44,219 nucleotides of DNA from Dehalococcoidia bacterium (GTDB taxonomy: Bacteria > Chloroflexota > Dehalococcoidia > UBA2979). Of this stretch, positions 9,175 to 17,934 are shown piece after piece. Under the pieces are notes generated by a model, which was given only the letters and a program-made list of their open reading frames with translations, had not been told where the DNA came from and did no database searches. The stretch lies in NCBI GenBank assembly GCA_009692765.1, contig SHYQ01000005.1:1-44219 (forward strand). The letters run 5' to 3'. The translations under genes were made by a program, and so were the position numbers. How positions within the stretch are numbered: the stretch's first letter is position 1; every line of letters starts with the position of its first letter.

Positions 9175-9737
9175 CCGCGACGCAGCCGAAGGTGATCAGC
9201 GAGGGCACGCTCATCCGGCTTCGCGAGAAGACCGTCGACGACGCCGAGCACGACTACGCCTGGCGCGTCGATCCCGAGCTTGCCGCCTACGACGCCGTCC
9301 GCCCGATGACCATGCGCTTCGCCTCGTTCCTGGCCTCCATGTCGGAGGAGTTGCAGTACCCGACGCAGCATCGGCGCACGTTCGGCATCGAAGATCGCGC
9401 CACGGGCAAGCACATCGGCAACGTGATGTACTACGGGTACGACACGTTTCTCCACGAGGCGGAGTTGGGCATCACCATCGGCGATCGCGACTACTGGTCG
9501 CACGGCTTCGGACGCGACGCGGTGCGCACGATGCTCCGCTACCTGTTCCAGGAACTGCGGCTGCGGCGCGTCTACCTGCACACGCTCACGTGGAACGGGC
9601 GGGCGCAGACCTCGTTCACGAAGGCCGGCTTCCGCCGTGTCCGCGAGGTGCGCCGCGCCGGCTACGATTTCGTGTACATGGAGGCAGTCCCCGAGGACCT
9701 CGAACGCGACGAGTCGCCAGCGTCCTCGGAACAGTAG
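9171..9737 (+). CDS. GNAT-family N-acetyltransferase (RimJ/RimL-like)
   Basis: LIRLREKTVDDAEHDYAWR..., IGDRDYWSHGFGRDAVRTMLRYLFQELRLRRVYLHTLTWNGRAQTSFTKAGF. Confidence 0.88.
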   Translation: MTATQPKVISEGTLIRLREKTVDDAEHDYAWRVDPELAAYDAVRPMTMRFASFLASMSEELQYPTQHRRTFGIEDRATGKHIGNVMYYGYDTFLHEAELGITIGDRDYWSHGFGRDAVRTMLRYLFQELRLRRVYLHTLTWNGRAQTSFTKAGFRRVREVRRAGYDFVYMEAVPEDLERDESPASSEQ

Positions 9738-9757
9738 ACCCGACGGACTGACGAACG

Positions 9758-9812
9758 GCACGCAGACGCAGCACGGGCCGCCCACTGGGCGGCCCGTGCT
9801 GCGTCTGCGTGC
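9758..9812. terminator. Perfect 26-bp inverted repeat with 3-nt loop between convergent genes; likely bidirectional terminator
   Basis: Arms 9758-9783 and 9787-9812 are exact reverse complements; loop act; lies between stops at 9737(+) and 9824(-). Confidence 0.8.
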
Positions 9813-9823
9813 TGCGCGCGGTG

Positions 9824-10792
9824 CTACGAGGCGATCGCGGGGCGGCCCGGCAGGTCCAGGTTCGCCGGGGGCGGCGCCGGGTTGATGACCCCCGCCATCA
9901 GCCGCTGCGGAACCACGGCACGCAGTTCGTCAACGGTCCACATGCCCGCCTTCGCGATCGTGCGGTCGGCGACCTCCTCGTAGGCCAGCGACACCTGGCC
10001 GCCGGCCACATAGAAGATCTTGCCGTTGATGTTCCATGCCTGGTCGGTGAGCAGGTAGCAGGCCATGGGCGCGACGAAGCGCGGCTCCGGGTACTGCGGC
10101 TCCACGTCCTCGGCGCGCTGGACCGCGGCCGGGGCGGCGGCGCGCAACTGCTGCGCCGACTCCGGGATGCTCTGCGTCATGCGCGTGCCGGCCGTCGGCG
10201 CGATGCCGTTCGAGGTGACGCCGTAGCGGCCGAGGTCCCGGGCGAGGCAGCGGACACCGCCCGCAATCCCCGCCTTTGCCGCGCCGTAATTCGCCTGCCC
10301 GGCGTTGCCCGTCAGGCCGGAGGAGGAGGAGAACGCCACGACGCGGCCGAAGCGCTGCTGGCGCATGACGATCGAGGCGGGCTTCGCCACGTTGAAATAG
10401 CCCGTGAGGTGCACCGCGATCACTTCGTCCCACTCCTGCTCGGACATGTTGAAGATCATGCGGTCGCGCAGGATGCCGGCGACGTGGACCACGCCGTCCA
10501 CGCGGCCCCAGGAGTCCAGGCACTGGCGAATGAGGTTCTCGCCGCCTTCCTCGGTGGCGATGCTGTCCAGGTTCGCGGCGGCGCTGCCGCCGGCGGCGAT
10601 GATCTCGTTCGCGATCGTCTGCGCCGGGCCGCTGTCGCCGCCGGATCCGTCCAGGTTCACGCCGGGGTCGTTGACGAGCACGTGCGCGCCCAGCGATCCG
10701 GCGAGTTTCGCGATCTCCGAGCCGATGCCGCGCCCGGAACCGGTGATGATGATCGAACGACCGGCGAGTGGTCTGGCGAGTGGTGTGGTCAT
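9824..10792 (-). CDS. SDR oxidoreductase, (3R)-hydroxyacyl-CoA dehydrogenase-like (MFE-2 type)
   Basis: TGSGRGIG, GILRDRMIFNMSEQEWDEVIAVHLTG, GNAGQANYGAAKAG, RMTQS; start MTTPLARP at 10792. Confidence 0.88.
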   Translation of the reverse strand: MTTPLARPLAGRSIIITGSGRGIGSEIAKLAGSLGAHVLVNDPGVNLDGSGGDSGPAQTIANEIIAAGGSAAANLDSIATEEGGENLIRQCLDSWGRVDGVVHVAGILRDRMIFNMSEQEWDEVIAVHLTGYFNVAKPASIVMRQQRFGRVVAFSSSSGLTGNAGQANYGAAKAGIAGGVRCLARDLGRYGVTSNGIAPTAGTRMTQSIPESAQQLRAAAPAAVQRAEDVEPQYPEPRFVAPMACYLLTDQAWNINGKIFYVAGGQVSLAYEEVADRTIAKAGMWTVDELRAVVPQRLMAGVINPAPPPANLDLPGRPAIAS

Positions 10793-10826
10793 GGGTACTT
10801 CTCTTCCTGCGCGGCTTCGACGTGGC

Positions 10827-11804
10827 CTACGCGAGCGGCTGGGTGGGCGTGTCGCGACCGGGAACCTCGACATCGTCGCGGGGTGGGGCGGGGTTCGGGA
10901 TGTCCTTCAGCAGCACGTTCTGGACGGCGTCGTCGAGTTCGTCCAGCGCCCACAGCCCGCGCTTGTAGACCGTGAGCATCGGCGAGGGGTGGTGCGCTCG
11001 GGAGACCTCGCCGCCGTTCACGTAGAAGATGTTGCCGTTGATGTTCCACGCGGCGTCCGAGGCGAGGAACGCCACCATCGGCGCCACGTACTCCGCCTCG
11101 ACGAGGCGCCCGAAGGCGCTCTCCTGCTTCTCGCGTTCGATCGATCCGGTCTGCACGCCGGCGGCGGAGCGCAGCTGCCGCGCGGAGTCCGGCACGGACT
11201 GCGTCATGCGCGTGGCGGCGCCGGGCGCGATGGCATTGCAGGTCACCCCGTAGCGACCGAGGTCGCGGGCAAGCACGCGCGTCATCCCGGCGATGCCGGA
11301 CTTCGCCGCGCCGTAGTTGAACTGCCCGGTGTTGCCCACGATGCCGGAGACGGAGGAGAAGTTGATGATCCGCCCGTACCGCTGCTGGCGCATGAGCACG
11401 GAGGCGGGCCGGATGGTGTTGTAGTGGCCCTTCAGGTGGACCGCGATCACGGCGTCCCACTCCTCGTGCGACATGTTGAAGATCATGCGGTCGCGCAGGA
11501 TGCCGGCGACGTTCACGAGGACGTCGAGGCGGCCCCAGTGGTCCAGGGCCATGCCGATGAGGTGCTCCGCGGCCTGCGAGTCGGCGACCGAGTCCAGGCT
11601 GGCGATCGCCTCGCCGCCGGCCGCCACGATCTCACGGACCACCTGCTGCGCGGGCCCCTCGTCCCCGCCGGAGCCGTCCACGTTGACGCCCGGGTCGTTG
11701 ACGATGACGCGCGCGCCCTCCTTCGCGAAGAGCATGGCGATCCCGCGACCGATGCCGCGCCCGGAGCCCGTGACGACTGCGACTTTTCCGTCCAGTGCGC
11801 CCAT
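10827..11804 (-). CDS. SDR oxidoreductase, paralogue of the neighbouring SDR
   Basis: TGSGRGIGRGIA, GILRDRMIFNMSHEEWDAVIAVHLKG, GNTGQFNYGAAKSG, RMTQS; start MGALDGKV at 11804. Confidence 0.88.
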   Translation of the reverse strand: MGALDGKVAVVTGSGRGIGRGIAMLFAKEGARVIVNDPGVNVDGSGGDEGPAQQVVREIVAAGGEAIASLDSVADSQAAEHLIGMALDHWGRLDVLVNVAGILRDRMIFNMSHEEWDAVIAVHLKGHYNTIRPASVLMRQQRYGRIINFSSVSGIVGNTGQFNYGAAKSGIAGMTRVLARDLGRYGVTCNAIAPGAATRMTQSVPDSARQLRSAAGVQTGSIEREKQESAFGRLVEAEYVAPMVAFLASDAAWNINGNIFYVNGGEVSRAHHPSPMLTVYKRGLWALDELDDAVQNVLLKDIPNPAPPRDDVEVPGRDTPTQPLA

Positions 11805-11860
11805 ATGTTCCCTACTTCCGCCCCTCGCGGGGCCGCGTTGGTGGAGCTGCGCCCGTCTTC

Positions 11861-12295
11861 CTAGCGGCGCGGCAGCATCACGGTAGCCGTTCCCGGCGTG
11901 GTTTTCTTGCCCGCGGCGTTCTCGGTCCAGACGTCCAGGTCCACCAACGCCTGCCCGCCTTCCTCGTACGTCCGGGTCACGACCCCGCGGCTGACCAGTT
12001 CCTGGTTCGGGTAGTCTATGCCGCGGTACTGGCAACCGAACCGGCGGAGGAATCCGCCGGGGGCGATCCAGTCGTGCAACAACTGCCCGAGGAAGGCGTT
12101 CTTCAGGCCGCCGTGGACGATGATGCCGTCCAGCCCGGTGCCTCGCGCGAAGTCCGGGTCGTAGTGAATCTGGTAGAAGTCGCCAGACGCCCCCGCCCAC
12201 ATCACCAGCTGCTGCATGGTGCACGCCTTGCGGAGCGCCGGGATCTCGTCGCCCACGCGGACATCGTCGAAGTAGACTTGGGTGTTGAGGGCCAT
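11861..12295 (-). CDS. MaoC-like hotdog dehydratase/hydratase
   Basis: FDDVRVGDEIP...GASGDFYQIHYDPDFARGTGLDGIIVHGGLKNAFLGQLL. Confidence 0.85.
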   Translation of the reverse strand: MALNTQVYFDDVRVGDEIPALRKACTMQQLVMWAGASGDFYQIHYDPDFARGTGLDGIIVHGGLKNAFLGQLLHDWIAPGGFLRRFGCQYRGIDYPNQELVSRGVVTRTYEEGGQALVDLDVWTENAAGKKTTPGTATVMLPRR

Positions 12296-12304
12296 GGTGC
12301 GAGC

Positions 12305-12784
12305 CTAGTAGTGAATGACGTTGCCGTACATCTTGGCGACCAGCGCGCCGTCCTGGCGGGTGTAGGCGGTCTCGTGGTAGGTGATCAGCATGGGGCCGAT
12401 CGAACCGAGGCGCTCCTCGTACCGGGTGATCTTACTGCGCGAGGTGATGGTGTCCCCTGCGACCACCGGCTCGAAGTATTCGTAGGCGGTGCCGCCGTCC
12501 AGGATGCGCTTGTACGGGATGCGCAGTTCCGCAATCGGCACCGGCACGGTGATCATCGAACGCGGCCCGGGGTGAACGACGGGCGTGCCGAGGTAGCCGG
12601 GGGGGGCCACGATCCCCCGGTAGCCGCGGGCGCGGGCAGCGGCCTCGTCGTAGAAGATCGGGTCGGTGTGGCCCACGGCGCGCGCGAAGAGGCGGCAACT
12701 CGTCGTCGTCACCTCGGCGACGCCCTCGTCGACCTCGCGGCCGATCATCTGCTGCATGTCAGCAGTCACGATCGAATCGGGCAT
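12305..12784 (-). CDS. MaoC N-terminal-like (FAS1-type) hotdog dehydratase
   Basis: MPDSIVTADMQQMIGREVDEGVAEVT...FARAVGHTDPIFYDEAAARARGYRGIVAPPGYL; start at 12784. Confidence 0.85.
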   Translation of the reverse strand: MPDSIVTADMQQMIGREVDEGVAEVTTTSCRLFARAVGHTDPIFYDEAAARARGYRGIVAPPGYLGTPVVHPGPRSMITVPVPIAELRIPYKRILDGGTAYEYFEPVVAGDTITSRSKITRYEERLGSIGPMLITYHETAYTRQDGALVAKMYGNVIHY

Positions 12785-12925
12785 CCAGCGTCCTTGTCTT
12801 CGAGAGCGGTCGCACCGTGGAAGGCGGGTGTGCGCCGCTGGGTGACGATATCGACGCTCGATCGAGGGTGTCAATCGACGGCGAGGCGCGGCGAGGTGCG
12901 GCGAGGCGTGCGGCGGAGCCCGCCA

Positions 12926-13696
12926 CTAGCCTGGCCGTTCGCCCGCCCGCTCGCCCGGGCGCGCAGCTAGGTACGCGGCGCGTCGCCCGGCCGTCGCGCG
13001 CCGCTCGGCCTCCAGATCGGCGGGGGCGCGGTGGTACCGCGGATCCTCGATCAGCGTGCCGCCGGTGAGGTCCACCGGCCAGCAGCGCCCACCCCGGATC
13101 TCGTCCACGAGGTCCGCGGCGCTCTGGATGTCGCGATCGAAGTAGGTCGCGGTCTTGCCGATGTCCTCGGTGCGGTGCGAGTCGGTGCCGGCCGTGCCGG
13201 GCAGGCCGAGACGGTCCGCGATGCGCTGGGAGACGAGGTTCTCGCGACGGCTGCCGCGCCCGTTCACCACCTCCAGCGCCGAGACCACGCCGTAGGCCTC
13301 GTTCCGAGCGCCGCGGTCCAGCGCGTCCGCCCACTCGCGGTCGCTCTCCCAGTCCCAGGGGTGGTGGCGGCGGTAGGGGTGGGCGGCCCACATCACGCCG
13401 TTCGCCTCCCGCACCAGGCGCGCGAGTTCGTGGGTGTGGTGCATGCCGTAGACGTAGCGCCGGGGCCCGACGACCAGCATGTGCCCGTCGTCGGTGTTCA
13501 CCTCGATGCCGTGCAGGACGAGGAAGTTGTGACGCCGTGCCAGCGCGGCGACCTCCTCCGGGTTCCACGCCCAGTCGTGCTCGGACAGCACGATGCCGTC
13601 TAGCCCGGCCGCCTTCGACCGGTCGATCAGTTCGTCCGCGCTCAACTGCGAGTCCCAGGAGAGCGGATACGTGTGGGTGTGGAGGTCGATGAGCAT
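12926..13696 (-). CDS. PHP-domain metal-dependent phosphoesterase
   Basis: LIDLHTHTYPLSWDS...GLDGIVLSEHDWAWN...HGIEVNTDDGHMLVVG. Confidence 0.85.
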   Translation of the reverse strand: MLIDLHTHTYPLSWDSQLSADELIDRSKAAGLDGIVLSEHDWAWNPEEVAALARRHNFLVLHGIEVNTDDGHMLVVGPRRYVYGMHHTHELARLVREANGVMWAAHPYRRHHPWDWESDREWADALDRGARNEAYGVVSALEVVNGRGSRRENLVSQRIADRLGLPGTAGTDSHRTEDIGKTATYFDRDIQSAADLVDEIRGGRCWPVDLTGGTLIEDPRYHRAPADLEAERRATAGRRAAYLAARPGERAGERPG

Positions 13697-13770
13697 CGTG
13701 GGCCTTCGTGCGCCTCATACATCGCCATACATCGCAGCGCGAGGAGCGCCAGCCGCCACGGAGGATCAGT

Positions 13771-13802
13771 GAGGGCGGCTCCCCGTGGGGAGAGCCGCCC
13801 TC
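13771..13802. terminator. Hairpin downstream of thiolase (minus strand)
   Basis: gagggcggctc/gagccgccctc 11-bp stem with additional inner ccc/ggg pairing. Confidence 0.6.
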
Positions 13803-13829
13803 GATGTTGCCGCGAACCGGTTGTTGGGG

Positions 13830-15041
13830 CTAGTCGTCCGCGACGAGCACCAGCGTGCCCGTGTTGGAGAGCGAGCCGCCGGTGCCGTTGACGATCGCCG
13901 TCTTCGCGGAGGTTTGCTTGCCGGCGATGCCGTGCACGCCATCCTCGGCGGTGCCGGACAGCTGCCGGTACGCCTCCACCAGCAGCATCATGCCGTACAT
14001 GCCGGAGTGGCTGAACGACAGGCCGCCGCCGTTGGTGTTGATCGGGATGCCGGAGCCGCCGGGGCCGGCCTTGCCGTCCTGCCAGAGCGTGTGGCCCTCC
14101 CCGCGCGGCGCAAGGCCGAGCATCTCCGCCGTGATCGCGGCGGTGATCGTGAACGAGTCGTAGATCATCGCGAGTTCCATCTCGCCCGGGCCCATCCCCG
14201 CCATCTTGTAGGCGGTGTTGGCCGAGGCGGCGGCGGACGTCGCGGTGAAGTCGCCCATCTCCAGCATGGAGGAGTGGCTGGTGTTCTCGCCGGCGCCGGC
14301 CACCCACACCGGCCGTGTCCGGAGCGATCGCGCCTTCTCCGCGGAGGCGACGAGCACCGCGCCGCCGTGGTCGGTCACCAGGCAGATGTCCAGCAGGTTC
14401 AGCGGCCACGCGATGAGCCGGCTGTCCAGCACGTCCTGCACCGTGATCTTGCCGCCCGCCGGGTGCGTCTCCTTGGAGTGCATGACCGCGCGCGGGTTCA
14501 GCGTCGCCCAGTCGCGCGTGACGACGGCGATCTGCGCAAAGTCGGCCTTGGTGGTGCCGTACTGGTGCATGTGGCGCGTCATCGCGTGGGCGTAGTTCGA
14601 GGGGGCGCCGGCGATGCCGTACGGCACCTCGAACTGGTTCGCCACCGACCAGCGGTCGTCGCCGGTGGCGCGGTTCGTGCCGTTGCCGCGGTTCTTGCGC
14701 GCGGAGAAGCCCGACTCGCCGTGCGAGACGACGGCGACGTCGATGATGCCCGCGTTGATCGCGGCCAGCGCGTGGTGCACGTGCATCACGAACGAGCAGC
14801 CACCGATGGCCGTGGTGTCGATGTACCTCGGGTGGATGCCCAGGTGCTCGGCGATCTGGGCCGAGAAGCCGGCCGAGAAGACGCCTTCGATCTCAGACGG
14901 GCTGATGCCGGTCTGCTTGCAGACGTTGATGATCGCTTCGATGTGGAGCTTGGTGGCGGTCGTCCCCTCCTCGATGTAGCCGATCTTGTTGGATTCCGCG
15001 GCGCCGACAATCGCGGCGGCCATGGACGGGTTGTTGGGCAT
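13830..15041 (-). CDS. Thiolase (SCP-2/acetyl-CoA acetyltransferase-type)
   Basis: AAIVGAAESNKIGYI..., GGCSFVMHVHHALAAINAG, NTNGGGLSFSHSGMYGMMLLVEAYRQLSG. Confidence 0.88.
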   Translation of the reverse strand: MPNNPSMAAAIVGAAESNKIGYIEEGTTATKLHIEAIINVCKQTGISPSEIEGVFSAGFSAQIAEHLGIHPRYIDTTAIGGCSFVMHVHHALAAINAGIIDVAVVSHGESGFSARKNRGNGTNRATGDDRWSVANQFEVPYGIAGAPSNYAHAMTRHMHQYGTTKADFAQIAVVTRDWATLNPRAVMHSKETHPAGGKITVQDVLDSRLIAWPLNLLDICLVTDHGGAVLVASAEKARSLRTRPVWVAGAGENTSHSSMLEMGDFTATSAAASANTAYKMAGMGPGEMELAMIYDSFTITAAITAEMLGLAPRGEGHTLWQDGKAGPGGSGIPINTNGGGLSFSHSGMYGMMLLVEAYRQLSGTAEDGVHGIAGKQTSAKTAIVNGTGGSLSNTGTLVLVADD

Positions 15042-15069
15042 GGAGTCCTCCGTCGTTCCCGGGTCGCTG

Positions 15070-15483
15070 TTAGACGACGCGCCAGAAGGGGATGCTGACC
15101 TCGTCCGAGGCAGCCTCGAACTCGATCTTCACCTTCGCGCCGATCTTGATGGTCTCCGGCTTCGTCGCATCGACGCCGCGGAGGACGGTCAGCATGCGAT
15201 CGCCCTCTTTGAGGTCGATGAAGGCCGTGACGAACGGCACTTCCTCCGCCCAGCCGCCGAAGGCGCGGTGCTGGACGGCAAAGGTGTGGAGGTAGCCCTC
15301 GCCGCTGCACTCCACCCACTCCAGTTGATCGGAGTGGCAATGGGGGCAGATCACGCGGGGGTAGAAGTGCACCCGGTTGCAGGTGAGGCAGCGCGGAAGC
15401 ATGAGCTTCCCATCCTTGCAGCCGTCCCAGAACGGCTTGTTGATGTACTGCTCGGGGTCCGGGATCGGCTTGGTGTACGCCAA
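15070..15483 (-). CDS. DUF35-type OB-fold/zinc-ribbon protein, thiolase partner
   Basis: FWDGCKDGKLMLPRCLTCNRVHFYPRVICPHCHSDQLEWVECSGEGYLHTF; CxxC-x(n)-CxxC then OB region. Confidence 0.88.
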   Translation of the reverse strand: MAYTKPIPDPEQYINKPFWDGCKDGKLMLPRCLTCNRVHFYPRVICPHCHSDQLEWVECSGEGYLHTFAVQHRAFGGWAEEVPFVTAFIDLKEGDRMLTVLRGVDATKPETIKIGAKVKIEFEAASDEVSIPFWRVV

Positions 15484-15806
15484 CGTCCGCTCCTTGCTTC
15501 GTGGTCCGCGCCGGACGCCACGGCTGTGGTGGCGGCGCGAGACCGTGTGGGTGGCTGGTGACGCTGGCGTGTCGTGCGAGGTGCTCGCGGAGACCCCGGC
15601 AACGGGGCCGGCGAACCGGCTCGGCGCGCGCCCGTCGCGACCGCGAGCGACTCTAGTGCGGGCACGTCCACCGGGTCAACCAAGGCGGTAATAGCGGGGG
15701 CGCCGACCCGGCCCGTTTCATTGCGCCCCGCACAGGCGGGTGCTAGTTTCCGAACACCGCTCGCACTAAACTCGGGCCGCCGAGAGCCCTCGGAAGGGAC
15801 GCGCTG

Positions 15807-16181
15807 GTGATTCCGGAGCAATTCGGACGCGTCGCGATCCTACTCGTCTTTGCGCTGGCGTTCCCGGTGCTGCCGCTGGCCGCGTCGTATCTCTTCGGCT
15901 GCCTGCGCTACCGCCCGGACAACCCGTCGCCGATCAAGCAGGCGACGTACGAGTGCGGCGTGGAGTCCGAGGGCACCTCGTGGGGGCAATTCCACGCCCG
16001 CTACTACCTCTTCGCGCTGGGCTTCGTGATCTTCGATGTCGACATCATCTTCCTGTACCCGTGGGCGGTGAACCACGCCGCCATGCCGGTGATCGTGCTG
16101 TTCAAGGCCGCGCTGTTCATCAGCATCCTCGCCTTCGGCCTCGCCTACGCGTGGCGGAAGCGCGCGCTGGAGTGGCGCTAG
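15807..16181 (+). CDS. nuoA: NADH-quinone oxidoreductase subunit A
   Basis: Three TM segments, YECGVESEGTSWGQFHARYYLFALGFVIFDVDIIFLYPWA. Confidence 0.95.
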   Translation: MIPEQFGRVAILLVFALAFPVLPLAASYLFGCLRYRPDNPSPIKQATYECGVESEGTSWGQFHARYYLFALGFVIFDVDIIFLYPWAVNHAAMPVIVLFKAALFISILAFGLAYAWRKRALEWR

Positions 16182-16789
16182 CCTTGCCCGCCGGACCGCG
16201 CCAGCTGGACGGGCACCGTGTGGCGGCGCGCCTGGGCGCGGCCCTGCCGGGCGCCGTCACGCGCGCCACGGACGAGTGGGTGGAGGTCGTCCCGGAGCGC
16301 GTGCAGGAGGCGCTCCGCTGGCTGCGCGACTCCGAGGAGTTCGATGCGGCGCAGCTGTCGGACCTCACCGCGGTCGACCGCCACACGCATTTCGAGGTCG
16401 TCTACCACCTCCAGTCGCTGGACCTGAACCACCAGGTGGTGGTGAAGGCAATCGTGGGCGACCACGAGGCCCCCGCGCTGCCGAGCGCGTACCCTGTCTA
16501 CAAGGGGGCGCTCTTGCAGGAACGCGAGGTGTACGACCTGATGGGGATCCGCTTCGCGGATCACCCCGACCTGCGGCGGCTGTTCCTGTGGGAGGGCTTC
16601 CCCGGTCACCCGCTGCGCAAGGACTTCCTCGGCATCGGTGGCGGGCAGACGAGCGGCCTGCGCCGCTTCCCGAACGAGGATCGCGCAGACCCCGACCGGC
16701 AGATGAACCGCGACAACCTCACCTCGCAGGAGATGCCGCGCGAAGCGGGCGGCCACGGTTCCGAGCATGTGGCGTCGGGAGGTCACTAG
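16172..16789 (+). CDS. nuoC: NADH-quinone oxidoreductase subunit C
   Basis: GALLQEREVYDLMGIRFADHPDLRRLFLWEGFPGHPLRKDF; GTG start overlapping the nuoA stop (start approximate). Confidence 0.92.
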   Translation: MALALPAGPRQLDGHRVAARLGAALPGAVTRATDEWVEVVPERVQEALRWLRDSEEFDAAQLSDLTAVDRHTHFEVVYHLQSLDLNHQVVVKAIVGDHEAPALPSAYPVYKGALLQEREVYDLMGIRFADHPDLRRLFLWEGFPGHPLRKDFLGIGGGQTSGLRRFPNEDRADPDRQMNRDNLTSQEMPREAGGHGSEHVASGGH

Positions 16790-17917
16790 GTGGCCACGAC
16801 GAGCGACGCCGCGAACGACACGGCGAACGAGCCCTACGTCCTGAACATCGGCCCGCAGCACCCGTCCACGCACGGCGTGTTCCGCCTCCGCGTGGTGATG
16901 GACGGCGAGGTCATCCGCGATCTGGACATGATTGTCGGCTACCTCCACCGCTCGATGGAGAAGCTGGCCGAGGAGCGCACCTACACCCAGAACATCCCGT
17001 TCACCGACCGCGCCGACTACCTCGCGGCGATGTCGAACAACCTCGGCCTGTGCCTGGCCGTGGAGCGGCTGGCGGGCGTGGAGGTGCCGGAACGGGCGTC
17101 CTACCTGCGCGTGATCTTCGCGGAGCTGCAGCGCATCGCCAGCCACGCGATGGCCAACGGCACGCTGGTCTCCGACGCGGGCGCGTGGCAGACGCCGCTG
17201 CTCTACATGTTCCGCGAGCGCGAGAAGATCCTCGACCTGTTCGAGATGACCTGCGGCGCGCGACTGACCACGAACTACATGCGCATCGGCGGCGTGGCGT
17301 TCGATCCGCCCCCCGAGTTCTGGCCGGCGCTGCAAGAACTCGTCGACGAGCTGCCGGCGCGCATCGATGAGTACGCCTCGCTGGTGCAGGACAGCGAGAT
17401 CTTCCTCGCGCGCACGCGGAACGTCGGCGTGATCACGGCGGCGGACGCGATCAACGGCTCGCTCGTGGGCCCGGCGCTCCGCGGCTCGGGCGTGCCGTGG
17501 GACCTGCGCAAGGCGGAGCCGTACTGCGTGTACGACCGCATGGAGTTCGAGGTCCCGGTGGGGCGTCACGGCGACGTGTACGACCGCTTCATGGTGCGCA
17601 TGGAGGAGACGCGCCAGTCGACCGCGATCATCAAGCAGGCGATGGCGCAGATCCCCGGCGGGCCGCACAAGACCGACATCCCGCTGGCGCTGCGCCCCCC
17701 CGCAGGCGAGGTCTACGGGCGGGTGGAGGGGCCACGAGGTGAGTTGGGCTTCTACCTGGTCTCCGACGGCACCCCGGCGCCGTATCGCTTCCACATCCGC
17801 GCACCATCGCTGATCAACCTCTCGCTGCTGCGGGAGATGGCGGTGGGCGTCTCCTTGCCGGATGCTGTCGTCGCGCTCGGATCGCTCGACATCATCGTGG
17901 GAGACATCGATCGATGA
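16790..17917 (+). CDS. nuoD: NADH-quinone oxidoreductase subunit D
   Basis: LNIGPQHPSTHGVFRLRVVMDGEVI, GYLHRSMEKLAEERTY, C-terminal DIIVGDIDR. Confidence 0.96.
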   Translation: MATTSDAANDTANEPYVLNIGPQHPSTHGVFRLRVVMDGEVIRDLDMIVGYLHRSMEKLAEERTYTQNIPFTDRADYLAAMSNNLGLCLAVERLAGVEVPERASYLRVIFAELQRIASHAMANGTLVSDAGAWQTPLLYMFREREKILDLFEMTCGARLTTNYMRIGGVAFDPPPEFWPALQELVDELPARIDEYASLVQDSEIFLARTRNVGVITAADAINGSLVGPALRGSGVPWDLRKAEPYCVYDRMEFEVPVGRHGDVYDRFMVRMEETRQSTAIIKQAMAQIPGGPHKTDIPLALRPPAGEVYGRVEGPRGELGFYLVSDGTPAPYRFHIRAPSLINLSLLREMAVGVSLPDAVVALGSLDIIVGDIDR

Positions 17918-17934
17918 GTGATGAGTAGGGACCG

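Noticed and set aside
16178-17794. 538-aa minus-strand ORF opposite nuoC/nuoD
   Set aside because: Antisense shadow of conserved nuo genes; no recognisable motifs
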